A DNA stretch of 64,000 bases. It comes from Thioalkalivibrio versutus. Lineage in GTDB: Bacteria > Pseudomonadota > Gammaproteobacteria > Ectothiorhodospirales > Ectothiorhodospiraceae. The stretch is from contig NZ_MVAR01000003.1 in assembly GCF_001999325.1 (NCBI RefSeq), positions 14,377 through 78,376 on the forward strand, given 5' to 3'. The first letter of the stretch is position 1. Every line of letters starts with the position of its first letter. The notes under the pieces were generated by a model, which worked only from the letters and a program-made list of their open reading frames with translations, did no database searches and was not told the origin of the DNA. A program made the translations under genes and the position numbers. Shown piece after piece: positions 52,194 to 61,140 of this stretch.

Positions 52194-52396
52194 CCGGTCG
52201 GGCGGAACCGCGTTGCCGCTCGGCAAGCCCGGAGCGGCGACGGGTGGCCGGAAGTCGGTGTGTATGGTGCCATGCGCGCGACGCCGTATACTCGATCCGA
52301 TCTTCGGGATCACCCCGGTTTTCGGCCAAGCGGCCTCGGTCAAGGATTCGTCATCAGGATGCCTAATCACGATGGACAGCGCTCAGGGATGACTCG

Positions 52397-53212
52397 GTGA
52401 TCGATTCCCGCGACTACGAGGAGTTCTCCCGCTTCCTGCAGGACTGCTGCGGCTTGGTGTTGGGTGACAGCCGCCAGTACCTGGTTTCCAGTCGTCTGTC
52501 GCGGCTGCTCGACGAGTTCGACTTCAAGAGCGTCCCGGAACTGCTGCATGCGATGCGGCAGGCCCCGAATCCGCGCCTGCGCACCCGCGTGATCGATGCG
52601 ATGACGACCAACGAGACGTCCTGGTTCCGCGATGGCTTTCCGTTCGAGATCCTGCGCCACGTGCTGCTGCCGGAACTGGCGGCGAAGGGAGGCAGCATCA
52701 AGGTCTGGTCCGCGGGATGCTCCAGTGGGCAGGAGGCCTATACGATCTCGATGGTGGTCTCGGAATGGGAGGAGTCGCGGCCGGCTCGGAAGGTGCCGGT
52801 CTCCATTCTGGGCACGGACCTGTCAGAGAAGATCCTGGACGATGCGCGGCGGGCCGTGTACGACGGCTTGAGCATCGTGCGCGGGCTCAGCGAGAGCCGG
52901 CGCGCGCGCTTCTTCGAGACCGTCGCGGATGGCCACAAGGTGATCCCGGATGTGCAGCGGCGCTGTCGCTTTCAGAAGCTCAACCTGATCGACAGCTATG
53001 CGGCGCTGGGCAAGTTCGACCTGGTGTTCTGCCGCAACGTGCTGATCTATTTCTCGGGCGACACCAAGCGACAGGTTCTTGACGCTATCGCCCGGCAGAT
53101 GAATCCGGGCGGGTATCTGTTTCTTGGCGCTTCCGAGACCGCAGGGCCCTATACCCAGGCTTTCGAGACCGTACGAACCGAGTACGGCTCGGTACTTCGT
53201 CTGAAGTCCTGA
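52397..53212 (+). CDS. cheR: Chemotaxis methyltransferase CheR
   Basis: 271 residues from the GTG at 52397. N-terminal helical domain, then an SAM-dependent methyltransferase: TSWFRDGFPFEIL, VWSAGCSSGQEAYTISM (SAM motif), FDLVFCRNVLIYF and GYLFLGASETAG. Methylates glutamates of chemoreceptors. Between cheV and flgB. Confidence 0.94.
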   Translation: MIDSRDYEEFSRFLQDCCGLVLGDSRQYLVSSRLSRLLDEFDFKSVPELLHAMRQAPNPRLRTRVIDAMTTNETSWFRDGFPFEILRHVLLPELAAKGGSIKVWSAGCSSGQEAYTISMVVSEWEESRPARKVPVSILGTDLSEKILDDARRAVYDGLSIVRGLSESRRARFFETVADGHKVIPDVQRRCRFQKLNLIDSYAALGKFDLVFCRNVLIYFSGDTKRQVLDAIARQMNPGGYLFLGASETAGPYTQAFETVRTEYGSVLRLKS

Positions 53213-53330
53213 CGTAATCCAGCCCCGGGGCTGATTCCCGGGAACGCCCGTGCAATGCGGGCGGCGAGTCGTTCCATCCCTTCCCCTGGCTGCCCGCTGT
53301 GCCTGCGCCCCTAAGGCACGCCGCTCGAGA

Positions 53331-53347
53331 ATGGCATAACGATTGCT
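53331..53347 (+). promoter_or_regulatory. Sigma54 promoter of the flgB operon
   Basis: ATGGCATAACGATTGCT has GG and GC 12 nt apart and a perfect TTGC -12. It lies about 98 nt before flgB. FlgB-L genes are class III sigma54-dependent in Pseudomonas and Vibrio. Confidence 0.8.
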
Positions 53348-53428
53348 TCAGTCCCCCTGCGAAGGGTCGCAATCGGTGCGCCCCGTTCTCCAAGCGAGGG
53401 TCCGCCACGGGCGGACAGGACGGAAGCG

Positions 53429-53836
53429 ATGAGTCTCTCTCTCGACAAGGCGATGGGTATTTCTCCGCAGGCGGTGAATGTGCGGGCGCAGCGCATGGAG
53501 CTGCTGGCCTCCAACATCGCCAACGCGGATACCCCGAACTACAAGGCGCGGGATATCGATTTTCGTGCGGTGCTCGAATCCGCGGCCGGCGGCGGCAACA
53601 CCTTGCCCATGGCGCGCAGTCAGGCGGCGCATCTCGACCCCAACGCCGGCGCGATGAACGGGCAGGTCGAGGCGCTTTACCGCGTCCCCTCGCAGGCGTC
53701 GCTGGATGGCAACACGGTGGACCCGCAGATGGAGCGGGCCGCATTTGCCGAGAACGCGGTGCAGTACCAGAGCAGTCTGGAATTCCTCAATCGCCGGGTC
53801 TCCGGCATCCGCGAAGCCCTGCGGGGCGATCGTTAA
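53429..53836 (+). CDS. flgB: Flagellar basal-body rod protein FlgB
   Basis: 135 residues with the FlgB N-terminal pattern RMELLASNIANADTPNYKARDIDF and rod-type C-terminus (LEFLNRRVSGIREAL). Proximal rod component. Its stop codon TAA lies inside the left terminal repeat of the MITE-like element at 53831-54138, so the insertion has replaced or supplied the original 3' end. Confidence 0.95.
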   Translation: MSLSLDKAMGISPQAVNVRAQRMELLASNIANADTPNYKARDIDFRAVLESAAGGGNTLPMARSQAAHLDPNAGAMNGQVEALYRVPSQASLDGNTVDPQMERAAFAENAVQYQSSLEFLNRRVSGIREALRGDR

Positions 53837-54138
53837 GGAAACACTGATTAATGTACACACTCGCGTTGGTACCCCAGGTTTTCCGAGCCAAGGCGCGGTG
53901 CGCAGCCGGTAGTGGTTCTACCGGCAAGTGCCGCAACGCAGGATCGGGGAACCTGGGGTGCCAACCCCCGCAAGTCATGGAAAGTAGGGGGGCGGCCGCC
54001 CGTTGTTATCAAAAACGGGCGCGGGAACGGCGTTGCGGTTCCTTTGTGCAGAATGACTGCACGGCAGTCACCGCGCCTTGTTCGCACGCAAAAGGGACTC
54101 GAGCGCGAGCGTGTACATCAATCAGTGTTTCCTTAACG
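53831..54138. mobile_element. MITE-like element with 28-bp terminal inverted repeats
   Basis: The 308-bp segment starts CGTTAAGGAAACACTGATTA and ends with the inverse TCAATCAGTGTTTCCTTAACG cut to size; the ends match over about 28 bp with a single mismatch and weaker similarity further in. Nested inside, GTTGGTACCCCAGGTT pairs with AACCTGGGGTGCCAAC. There is no transposase ORF. It sits between flgB and flgC, where intact operons have few bases, and fits a non-autonomous transposable element mobilised in trans. No target duplication is obvious beyond the terminal CG. Confidence 0.8.
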
Positions 54139-54163
54139 CGGACCTGATCGGGAGATCGATGTC

Positions 54164-54583
54164 GTGAGCAACCTTTTCAGCCTGTTCAATACCTCCGCCT
54201 CGGCGCTGTCGGCGCAGTCGGTGCGCCTGAACACCGTGGCCTCGAACCTGGCCAACGCGAACACCGCCGCGACCAACCCCGACGAGGCCTATCGCGCCAA
54301 GCAGGTGCTGTTCCAGAGCGTGATGGACCAGGCCAACCCGAACGGTTCGTCGACCTCCGTGCGGGTGGCCGGCGTGACCGAGTCGCAGGCGGCGCCGCAT
54401 GCGCATTACGAACCCCATCACCCGCAGGCCAACGAGGAGGGCTACATCTTCCGTCCGGCCATCAGCGTGGTGGAGGAGATGGCCAACATGATGTCCGCCT
54501 CGCGCAACTACGAAGCCAACGTGGAGGTGATGGAGACCTCGCGTCAGCTGCTCCAGCGCACATTGCAGATCGGTCAAGGCTAG
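54164..54583 (+). CDS. flgC: Flagellar basal-body rod protein FlgC
   Basis: 139 residues from the GTG at 54164. Opens NLFSLFNTSASALSAQSVRLNTVASNLANAN (cut) and ends with the FlgC-type coiled coil (ASRNYEANVEVMETSRQLLQRTLQIGQ). Proximal rod. It now begins 26 nt after the inserted element, so its expression depends on read-through of the element. Confidence 0.95.
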   Translation: MSNLFSLFNTSASALSAQSVRLNTVASNLANANTAATNPDEAYRAKQVLFQSVMDQANPNGSSTSVRVAGVTESQAAPHAHYEPHHPQANEEGYIFRPAISVVEEMANMMSASRNYEANVEVMETSRQLLQRTLQIGQG

Positions 54584-54593
54584 GGAGCCATCG

Positions 54594-55268
54594 ATGACAC
54601 AGATATCCCCCGAATTGCTGGATCGCCTGGGCCTCTCGCGCCCCGAGCAGAAACAGGACAAGGACATGGACCGCCTGGGCCAGTCCGACTTCCTCAAGCT
54701 GATGACGACCCAGCTGGAGAATCAGGACCCGATGGAGCCGATGGACAACGGCGACTTCCTGGGCCAGATGGCGCAGTTCTCGACCGTAACCGGCATCGAG
54801 GAGCTGTCCAAGTCGTTCCAGCAGCTGGCGCAGTCGCTGGGGCAGAACCAGACGCTGCAGGCGGCATCCCTGGTAGGCAAGGACGTGCTGGTTCCCGTCG
54901 AATTCGGCGAGCTGGGTCCGGACGGCCTGATCAAGGGTGCGGTGGACCTGGATCGCTCCACGGAGGAGCTGCAGATCGACGTCTACAGCCCGAACGGCGA
55001 GCGCATCCGCCGCATGAACCTGGGCGCCGCCGGCAGCGGCCTGCAGGAGTTCAGCTGGAACGGCATGCGCGACGACGGGACCTTCGCACCCCCGGGCGTC
55101 TACGAGTTCAAGGCCACGGCCCGCTCCGGTACCCAGTCCGAGGCCGTGGATACCTTCCTGGATGCCCGCGTGGAGAGCGTCGCGGTGGGTAACGATTCCG
55201 GGCTGGCACTGACCGTGCAAGGCCTGGGCGAGATCAGCTTTTCGGATGTACGGCGGATTGGCGGCTAA
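54594..55268 (+). CDS. flgD: Flagellar hook capping protein FlgD
   Basis: 224 residues. N-terminal export/capping region with SDFLKLMTTQLENQDPMEPMDN and FLGQMAQFSTVTGIEEL, then a Tudor/fibronectin-like domain with VYSPNGERIRRMNLG and SWNGMRDDGTFAPPGVYEF. Scaffold for hook assembly; removed later. Confidence 0.95.
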   Translation: MTQISPELLDRLGLSRPEQKQDKDMDRLGQSDFLKLMTTQLENQDPMEPMDNGDFLGQMAQFSTVTGIEELSKSFQQLAQSLGQNQTLQAASLVGKDVLVPVEFGELGPDGLIKGAVDLDRSTEELQIDVYSPNGERIRRMNLGAAGSGLQEFSWNGMRDDGTFAPPGVYEFKATARSGTQSEAVDTFLDARVESVAVGNDSGLALTVQGLGEISFSDVRRIGG

Positions 55269-55311
55269 CGGCCGGCGCGCGTCGAACGAACCCTAACGGA
55301 GGAAACACCCC

Positions 55312-56562
55312 ATGCCCTTCAATATCGGATTGAGCGGACTGAACGCGGCCCAGGCCGACCTGCAGACCACCGGCAATAACGTCTCGAACTCGGGGACCAC
55401 CGGTTTCAAGCGCTCGCGGGCGGAATTCGGTGACGTGTTTGCCCAGAGCTTCGGTGGCATCAGTCAGACGGCGATCGGCTCCGGCACGCGCCTGCAGGCG
55501 GTGACCCAGCAGTTCTCGCAGGGCCGGACCGAGTTCACCGAGAACGGCCTGGACCTGGCCATCAACGGCGAGGGCTTCTTCGTCCTGAACGACCAGGGCA
55601 GCACGGCCTATACCCGCGCCGGGGAGTTCCAGGTCAATCGCGACGGCTTTTTGGTGAACAACCAGGGCCAGCAATTGCAGGGCTATCCACCGCAGGATGC
55701 CAACACCGCCGACCCGAATTTCAATACCGGGCAGCTAGAGGATATCCGCTTGCAGACCGGCGCGGCACCACCCAACGCGACCACCGATATCGAAACATTG
55801 GTGAACCTGCGTTCGGATGCCGAAAATTTGGTGGCTGATAATTTCAGCTTTGATGATCCGGAAAGCTATAACTTCTCTACCTCTCTGACGGTCTACGACT
55901 CTCTCGGCACGGCCCGAGATGCCTCGATCTATTTTGTTAAGACCGACGACCTCGAGTGGGAAACCCATGTCCGTGTGAGTGATGGGTTGGACGGTGCGGG
56001 GGGGGCGCAGTTTTTCGAAAGCGATTCGCATACTCTGCAGTTCAATTCGAATGGTCAATTGGTCGGCGGTGAAGAATTCGACTTCGCGACCGATCGACAA
56101 TTCGAAAACGGTGCGGACGCACTCAACACGACCATTGATTTTTCCGGAACCACGCAGTTCGGTGGGGACTTTGCGGTCAATGACCTGAACCAGAACGGTT
56201 TCGCCTCCGGGCGCCTGACGGGCGTGGATATCGATGACTCCGGGGTGGTTTTTGCCCGCTTCACCAATGGTCAGTCGACGGTACTGGGGCAGGTGGCGAT
56301 GGCCAGCTTCACCAATCCGCAGGGCCTGGAGCAGTTGGGCAACAACAACTGGGCCGAGACCTTCGCGGCCGGCGAGCCGGTTTTTGCGGCACCCGGGACC
56401 GGCAACCTGGGAACCATCCAGTCCGGGGCCCTGGAGGCCTCCAACGTGGATATCGCCCAGGAACTGGTGAATTTGATCACCGCGCAGCGCAACTTCCAGG
56501 CGAACGCGCAGACGATCTCCACGGCCGATCAGGTCACCCAGACGATCATCAACATCCGCTAA
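55312..56562 (+). CDS. flgE: Flagellar hook protein FlgE
   Basis: 416 residues with the FlgE N-terminus (GLSGLNAAQADLQTTGNNVSNSGTTGFKRSRAEF) and C-terminus (IAQELVNLITAQRNFQANAQTIS), each shown in part. The central D1-D2 part (about 155-290) is coded by DNA visibly richer in A and T than the flanks (about 55790-56160). Hook polymer. RBS GGAGGAAAC upstream. Confidence 0.95.
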   Translation: MPFNIGLSGLNAAQADLQTTGNNVSNSGTTGFKRSRAEFGDVFAQSFGGISQTAIGSGTRLQAVTQQFSQGRTEFTENGLDLAINGEGFFVLNDQGSTAYTRAGEFQVNRDGFLVNNQGQQLQGYPPQDANTADPNFNTGQLEDIRLQTGAAPPNATTDIETLVNLRSDAENLVADNFSFDDPESYNFSTSLTVYDSLGTARDASIYFVKTDDLEWETHVRVSDGLDGAGGAQFFESDSHTLQFNSNGQLVGGEEFDFATDRQFENGADALNTTIDFSGTTQFGGDFAVNDLNQNGFASGRLTGVDIDDSGVVFARFTNGQSTVLGQVAMASFTNPQGLEQLGNNNWAETFAAGEPVFAAPGTGNLGTIQSGALEASNVDIAQELVNLITAQRNFQANAQTISTADQVTQTIINIR

Positions 56563-56594
56563 GTCGCGGATGAGACGCTGAAGAGGGCTTGAGC

Positions 56595-57335
56595 ATGGAT
56601 CGATTTCTGTACATCGCGATGTCCGGTGCGAAGGAGACGATGCACGCACAGGCCATCAACAACCACAACCTGGCCAACGCCAATACCGACGGCTTTCGCC
56701 AGGCGCTGGCCACGGCAGATACCTTGCCGGTGCGCGGGCCGGGCCATGCCTCGCGCGACTACACCCAGATTGGCAACGATGCGGTGGACTTCAGCAAGGG
56801 CAAGATGCAGAGCACCGGGCGCGATATGGATATCGCCATCGAGGGCGAAGGCTTTATCGCGGTGCAGGGCCCGGACGGGGAGGAAGGCTACACCCGCGCC
56901 GGCTCGCTGCATGTGGATGCCTTTGGGCTGCTGCGCACCGCGCAGGGTCACCAGGTACTGGGGGATGGCGGTCCGATTGCCATCCCGCCGGCGGAGCAGA
57001 TCGAGATCGGCACTGACGGGACCATCAGCGTGCGCCCCCTGGGCGTGGGCCCGGAGGCCCTGGCGGCGGTGGAACGCATCCGCCTGGTCAACCCGGACAC
57101 CGACGAGCTCCAGCGCGGGGATGACGGCCTGTTCCGCCTGGCGGAAGGGGGCGAGGCCCCGGCGGATGCCGAGGTGCGTGTGGTCTCCGGGATGCTGGAG
57201 GGCAGCAACGTGAACACCGTGGAGGCGCTCACGCGGATGATCGAGCTGTCCCGCCACTTCGAGATGCAAGTGAAGATGATGGACAGCGCCAACACGCTGG
57301 AACAAAGCAGCAACCGCTTGCTCGGCCTCGGCTGA
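56595..57335 (+). CDS. flgF: Flagellar basal-body rod protein FlgF
   Basis: 246 residues from the ATG at 56595 (MDRFLYIAMSGAKETMHAQA), chosen over a TTG 6 nt upstream because GAGGG is better spaced. Rod-family N-terminus NNHNLANANTDGFRQAL and C-terminus MIELSRHFEMQVKMMDSANT. Rod component beneath FlgG. Confidence 0.95.
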   Translation: MDRFLYIAMSGAKETMHAQAINNHNLANANTDGFRQALATADTLPVRGPGHASRDYTQIGNDAVDFSKGKMQSTGRDMDIAIEGEGFIAVQGPDGEEGYTRAGSLHVDAFGLLRTAQGHQVLGDGGPIAIPPAEQIEIGTDGTISVRPLGVGPEALAAVERIRLVNPDTDELQRGDDGLFRLAEGGEAPADAEVRVVSGMLEGSNVNTVEALTRMIELSRHFEMQVKMMDSANTLEQSSNRLLGLG

Positions 57336-57369
57336 TGCGCGGCTTCGAGAGTAACGACAGGAGAGCACC

Positions 57370-58158
57370 ATGAACCAGGCACTGTGGATCGCCAAGACCG
57401 GCCTCGACGCGCAGCACACGCGCATGTCGACGGTCTCGAACAACCTGGCCAACGTGAACACCACCGGCTTCAAGAAGGACCGGGCGGTGTTCGAGGATCT
57501 GATCTATCAGACCGTGCGCCAGCCAGGCGCCCAGGCCACCCAGGATCAGCAGCTGCCCTCGGGCCTGCAGATCGGTACCGGGGTGCGCGCCGTCTCCACC
57601 GAGAAGATGTTCCAGCAGGGCAACCTGCAGCAGACGGACAATTCGCTGGACATGGCCATCGAGGGCCGCGGGTTCTTCCAGATCCTGCTGCCGGACGGAA
57701 ATGTGGGCTACACCCGGGACGGCAGCTTCCAGTTGAACTCGGATGGCCAGGTCGTGATGTCCAATGGCTACCCGCTTCAGCCGGGTCTGTTCGTGCCGGA
57801 GGACACCCAGTCCCTCTCGATCGGCAAGGACGGCACGGTGACCGCGCAGATCCCGGGGCAGGCCGCCCCGGTGGAGCTGGGCAATATCCAGCTGGCGGAC
57901 TTCGTGAACCCGGCCGGTCTGCAGGCGGTAGGTGAGAACCTGTTCCGCGAGTCTGCGGCCTCGGGCGTGGCGCAGCAGTCCCTGCCGGGCCTGAACGGCA
58001 CCGGCACCGTGGTGCAGGGCTCGCTGGAGACCTCGAACGTGAACATTGCCGAGGAGCTGGTGAACATGATCGAGACCCAGCGCGCCTACGAGGTCAACTC
58101 CAAGGCGATCTCCGCGGCCGACCAGTCGCTGCAGTTCGTTAACCAGACGATCGGGTGA
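57370..58158 (+). CDS. flgG: Flagellar distal rod protein FlgG
   Basis: 262 residues, standard FlgG: ALWIAKTGLDAQHTRMSTVSN, NLANVNTTGFKKDRAVFEDL, ending MIETQRAYEVNSKAISAADQ. The distal rod passes through the P and L rings. 35 nt after flgF. Confidence 0.97.
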   Translation: MNQALWIAKTGLDAQHTRMSTVSNNLANVNTTGFKKDRAVFEDLIYQTVRQPGAQATQDQQLPSGLQIGTGVRAVSTEKMFQQGNLQQTDNSLDMAIEGRGFFQILLPDGNVGYTRDGSFQLNSDGQVVMSNGYPLQPGLFVPEDTQSLSIGKDGTVTAQIPGQAAPVELGNIQLADFVNPAGLQAVGENLFRESAASGVAQQSLPGLNGTGTVVQGSLETSNVNIAEELVNMIETQRAYEVNSKAISAADQSLQFVNQTIG

Positions 58159-58162
58159 TCTG

Positions 58163-58861
58163 ATGACGCGCCTCGGAACCGTTCTCCGCCTGGCCCTGGC
58201 CGTGACCGCCGCATTGTTGCTGTCCGCCTGCGCCGCCACCCAGACGACCAAGCCGGACGACAACCCGGAGTACCAGCCGGTGATGCCGGCGCAGCCGGTC
58301 CCGCAGTCGCAGAACAATGGCGGCATCTACCAGGCCGCCCACTCCCAGGGGCTGTTCGAGGACTACAAGGCGCGCAATGTCGGCGACATCCTGACGGTCA
58401 TCCTGGCGGAGAGCACCAACGCGCAGAAGTCGGCGTCGACCTCCACCGGCAAGGATTCCAACCTGGAGCTGGGCAATCTCTCGGCCTTCGGCCGCGATGC
58501 CACGTTCAACGGTCGCCCGTTGTTTGGGGCGAGCAACTCGAGTTCGCGGGACTTCGACGGGTCCGGGGACTCCTCGCAGAGCAACCAGCTAGACGGCGAG
58601 ATCACTGTGACCGTCGCCGAGGTCCTGGCGAACGGCAACCTGGTCGTGCAGGGCGAGAAATGGCTGGGCATCAACCAGGGCGAGGAGTACGTGCGCTTCC
58701 GCGGCATCGTGCGCCCAGTGGACGTAACCACCAACAACACCGTGCTCTCCACCCAGGTGGCCAACGCCCGCGTGTACTACGGCGGTTCCGGCGTACTGGC
58801 GGACAGCAACACACCCGGGTGGATCACGCGCTTCTTCAACAGCCCGATCTGGCCCTTCTGA
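58163..58861 (+). CDS. flgH: Flagellar L-ring lipoprotein FlgH
   Basis: 232 residues. Lipoprotein signal LALAVTAALLLSAC with the lipid-acceptor Cys; then FlgH features GLFEDYKARNVGDILTVILAEST and VQGEKWLGINQGEEYVRFRG (cut). Outer-membrane L ring around the rod. Confidence 0.95.
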   Translation: MTRLGTVLRLALAVTAALLLSACAATQTTKPDDNPEYQPVMPAQPVPQSQNNGGIYQAAHSQGLFEDYKARNVGDILTVILAESTNAQKSASTSTGKDSNLELGNLSAFGRDATFNGRPLFGASNSSSRDFDGSGDSSQSNQLDGEITVTVAEVLANGNLVVQGEKWLGINQGEEYVRFRGIVRPVDVTTNNTVLSTQVANARVYYGGSGVLADSNTPGWITRFFNSPIWPF

Positions 58862-58888
58862 CCCGGCATGACCGTGGCGAGGTACGAC

Positions 58889-60034
58889 ATGGATTCCACA
58901 CGCACGACACAACGCGCCTCAGGCTTACCGGCTGCGCCGTTCGGCGACTGGCGCCGGCTGGGGCTACTGCTCCTGGCGGCGCTGCTGGTGGCGGGGCTGG
59001 GGAGTGCCGCGGTCTCGGCGCAGACCGCGATGCAGCAGCAGGTGGCCATGCAGGAGCGCAGCTACATGGAGCGGGTCAAGGATGTGGCCAGTGTCTCCGG
59101 CGTGCGGGATAACCAGCTGATCGGTTATGGCCTGGTGGTCGGCCTCGATGGTACGGGGGACCAGACCACCCAGACCCCGTTCACCGTGCAGAGCCTGAAC
59201 AATATGCTGGGCCAGCTGGGGCTGACGCCGGACGCCGGCAACCCGCAGCTGCGCAACGTGTCCGCGGTGATGGTCACGGCTGAACTGCCACCGTTCGCCA
59301 AGGCGGGGCAGCGGATCGACATCACCGTGTCGTCCATGGGCAATGCGACCAGCCTGCGCGGCGGCACGCTGCTGATGACGCCGTTGAAGGGGGCGGATGG
59401 CCAGACCTACAGCATCGCCCAGGGCAATCTGATCGTGGGCGGCTTTGGCGCCGAGGGCACCGATGGCTCGCGCATCACCGTGAACGTGCCCAGCGTCGGC
59501 CGTATTCCCAACGGCGCAACCGTGGAGCGCGAGGTCCCGACCGCGTTCGCCCAGGGCGATCACGTCACCCTGAACCTCAATCGGCCGGATTTCACTACCG
59601 CCAACCGCCTGGTGCAGACGGTGAACGATACCTTCGGCCATGGCGTGGCCCATGCCCTCGACGGCTCGTCCGTGCGGGTGCGGGCGCCGGCGCGCGTGAT
59701 CGTCAACTCGCGTACCGGGACCGTGGTGATCGGCTCCAGTGTGCAGGTGACGCCTGCGGCCGTCTCCCACGGCAGCCTGACCGTCACCATCAGCGAGGCA
59801 CCGCAAGTGGTCCAGCCTGCGCCCTTCGGCGAAGGCGAGACGGCTATCCAGCCGGATACCGACATCGCGATCGAGGAGGGCGACAACACCATGTTCCTGT
59901 TCGACCCGGGCACCTCGCTGGACGAGATTGTCCGCGCCGTGAACAACGTGGGCGCGGCCCCGGGCGATCTGGTCGCGATCCTGGAGGCCCTGCGCGAGGC
60001 CGGTGCCCTGCGTGCGGAGCTGGTGGTGATCTGA
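58889..60034 (+). CDS. flgI: Flagellar P-ring protein FlgI
   Basis: 381 residues from the ATG at 58889, which has GAGG 6-7 nt upstream; the ATG at 58868 lacks one. Basic n-region and Sec signal ([22 protein letters not shown]), then FlgI hallmarks [20 protein letters not shown] and [37 protein letters not shown] and [20 protein letters not shown] near the end. Periplasmic P ring. Overlaps flgJ by 1 nt. Confidence 0.94.
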   Translation: MDSTRTTQRASGLPAAPFGDWRRLGLLLLAALLVAGLGSAAVSAQTAMQQQVAMQERSYMERVKDVASVSGVRDNQLIGYGLVVGLDGTGDQTTQTPFTVQSLNNMLGQLGLTPDAGNPQLRNVSAVMVTAELPPFAKAGQRIDITVSSMGNATSLRGGTLLMTPLKGADGQTYSIAQGNLIVGGFGAEGTDGSRITVNVPSVGRIPNGATVEREVPTAFAQGDHVTLNLNRPDFTTANRLVQTVNDTFGHGVAHALDGSSVRVRAPARVIVNSRTGTVVIGSSVQVTPAAVSHGSLTVTISEAPQVVQPAPFGEGETAIQPDTDIAIEEGDNTMFLFDPGTSLDEIVRAVNNVGAAPGDLVAILEALREAGALRAELVVI

Positions 60035-61074
60035 TGATTGGCTCGGGCGTCGATACCCAGATGCAGGCCCGCGCGGCCATGGCCTCGGACCCCAGTGGTC
60101 TGCAGGACCTGGCCCGGGGCGCGCGTTCGGGCGATCAGAAGGGTCTGGAGGCCGTGGCTCGCGAGTTCGAGGCCATGCTGATCGGCCAGATGCTCAAGCA
60201 GATGCGTGAGGCCTCTCTGGGCGACGGCCTGTTCGACAACGACCAGAGCGAGATGTACCTGGAGATGCAGGATCAGGAGTTCGCCAAGGCCATGAGCCAG
60301 GGCGACGGCATCGGCCTCCGTGATGCCCTGATGCGCCAGCTCTCCGCCCAGCAGCCTGTCGATCCCGAGACACTGAATGATCCGGATCGCCAGGCGGCTC
60401 TGGAAATGCCGCGTCGACGCTCGGAGCTGGATACCCTGCGGGCGTTGCAGGGCGGTCCCGAGGCCGAGTTGCAGCCCGTGGGGCCGCAGCGACCCGAGTC
60501 TACTGGCCCGCAAGCCGCGCGACCGGGTGCGGCACAACCGGCGCCGATTGCCTGGCCGCCGCGGGATGCCGCCGATTTCGTGCAGACCCTGGAACCGCTG
60601 GCACGGGATGCCGCCGCCGAGCTCGGGGTCGAGCCCGGCATCCTGCTGGCGCAGAGCGCGCTGGAGACCGGCTGGGGGCAGCACGTGCCGTCGCGGGCCG
60701 ACGGCCAGCCGAGTTTCAACCTGTTCGGGATCAAGGCCGACAGCCGCTGGGATGGCGATCGCGTCTCCGTGGGGACGCTGGAGTTCCGCGAGGGCGTCGC
60801 CCAGCGCGAACAGGCACGCTTCCGGGCCTATGCCGATCCGTCCGAGTCGTTCTCCGATTACGTCGATTTCATTCGCAACAATCCGCGTTACCACCGGGCC
60901 CTGCAGGCCGGCGATGACGCGCAGTACATCCGCGAGCTGCAGGACGCCGGCTATGCCACCGACCCGGCTTATGCGGACAAGGTCCTGCGGGTGCGCGACC
61001 AGATGGCCGCGCATCGTGACAGTGGATCGACTCAAGTCGCGGCCGATGCGGCCGTTACCCGTACCAAGGGGTAG
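60034..61074 (+). CDS. flgJ: Flagellar rod-cap muramidase FlgJ
   Basis: 346 residues. N-terminal rod-scaffold domain (VAREFEAMLIGQMLKQMREA region, about 40-115), proline/alanine-rich linker, then a glucosaminidase-type hydrolase domain (LLAQSALETGWGQHV with the catalytic Glu; FNLFGIKADSRWDG; YADPSESFSDYVDFIRNNPRY). Opens peptidoglycan for the rod. Confidence 0.95.
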   Translation: MIGSGVDTQMQARAAMASDPSGLQDLARGARSGDQKGLEAVAREFEAMLIGQMLKQMREASLGDGLFDNDQSEMYLEMQDQEFAKAMSQGDGIGLRDALMRQLSAQQPVDPETLNDPDRQAALEMPRRRSELDTLRALQGGPEAELQPVGPQRPESTGPQAARPGAAQPAPIAWPPRDAADFVQTLEPLARDAAAELGVEPGILLAQSALETGWGQHVPSRADGQPSFNLFGIKADSRWDGDRVSVGTLEFREGVAQREQARFRAYADPSESFSDYVDFIRNNPRYHRALQAGDDAQYIRELQDAGYATDPAYADKVLRVRDQMAAHRDSGSTQVAADAAVTRTKG

Positions 61075-61077
61075 AGC

Positions 61078-61140
61078 ATGAAGCAGAAATGGCCCAGTCC
61101 GATGATTAAACAGGCGTTGTCGCGGGAGGCACGGGCATGA
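61078..61140 (+). other. 20-codon ORF coupled to flgK
   Basis: ATG at 61078, stop TGA at 61138-61140 overlapping the flgK ATG (ATGA). Encodes MKQKWPSPMIKQALSREARA. It could be a leader that couples flgK translation to flgJ, or chance. Only context supports it. Confidence 0.25.

Noticed and set aside
53831-54138. Attachment site or small gene between flgB and flgC
   Set aside because: No integrase, no tRNA, and the segment has terminal inverted repeats instead; ORFs inside are short and unlike proteins.
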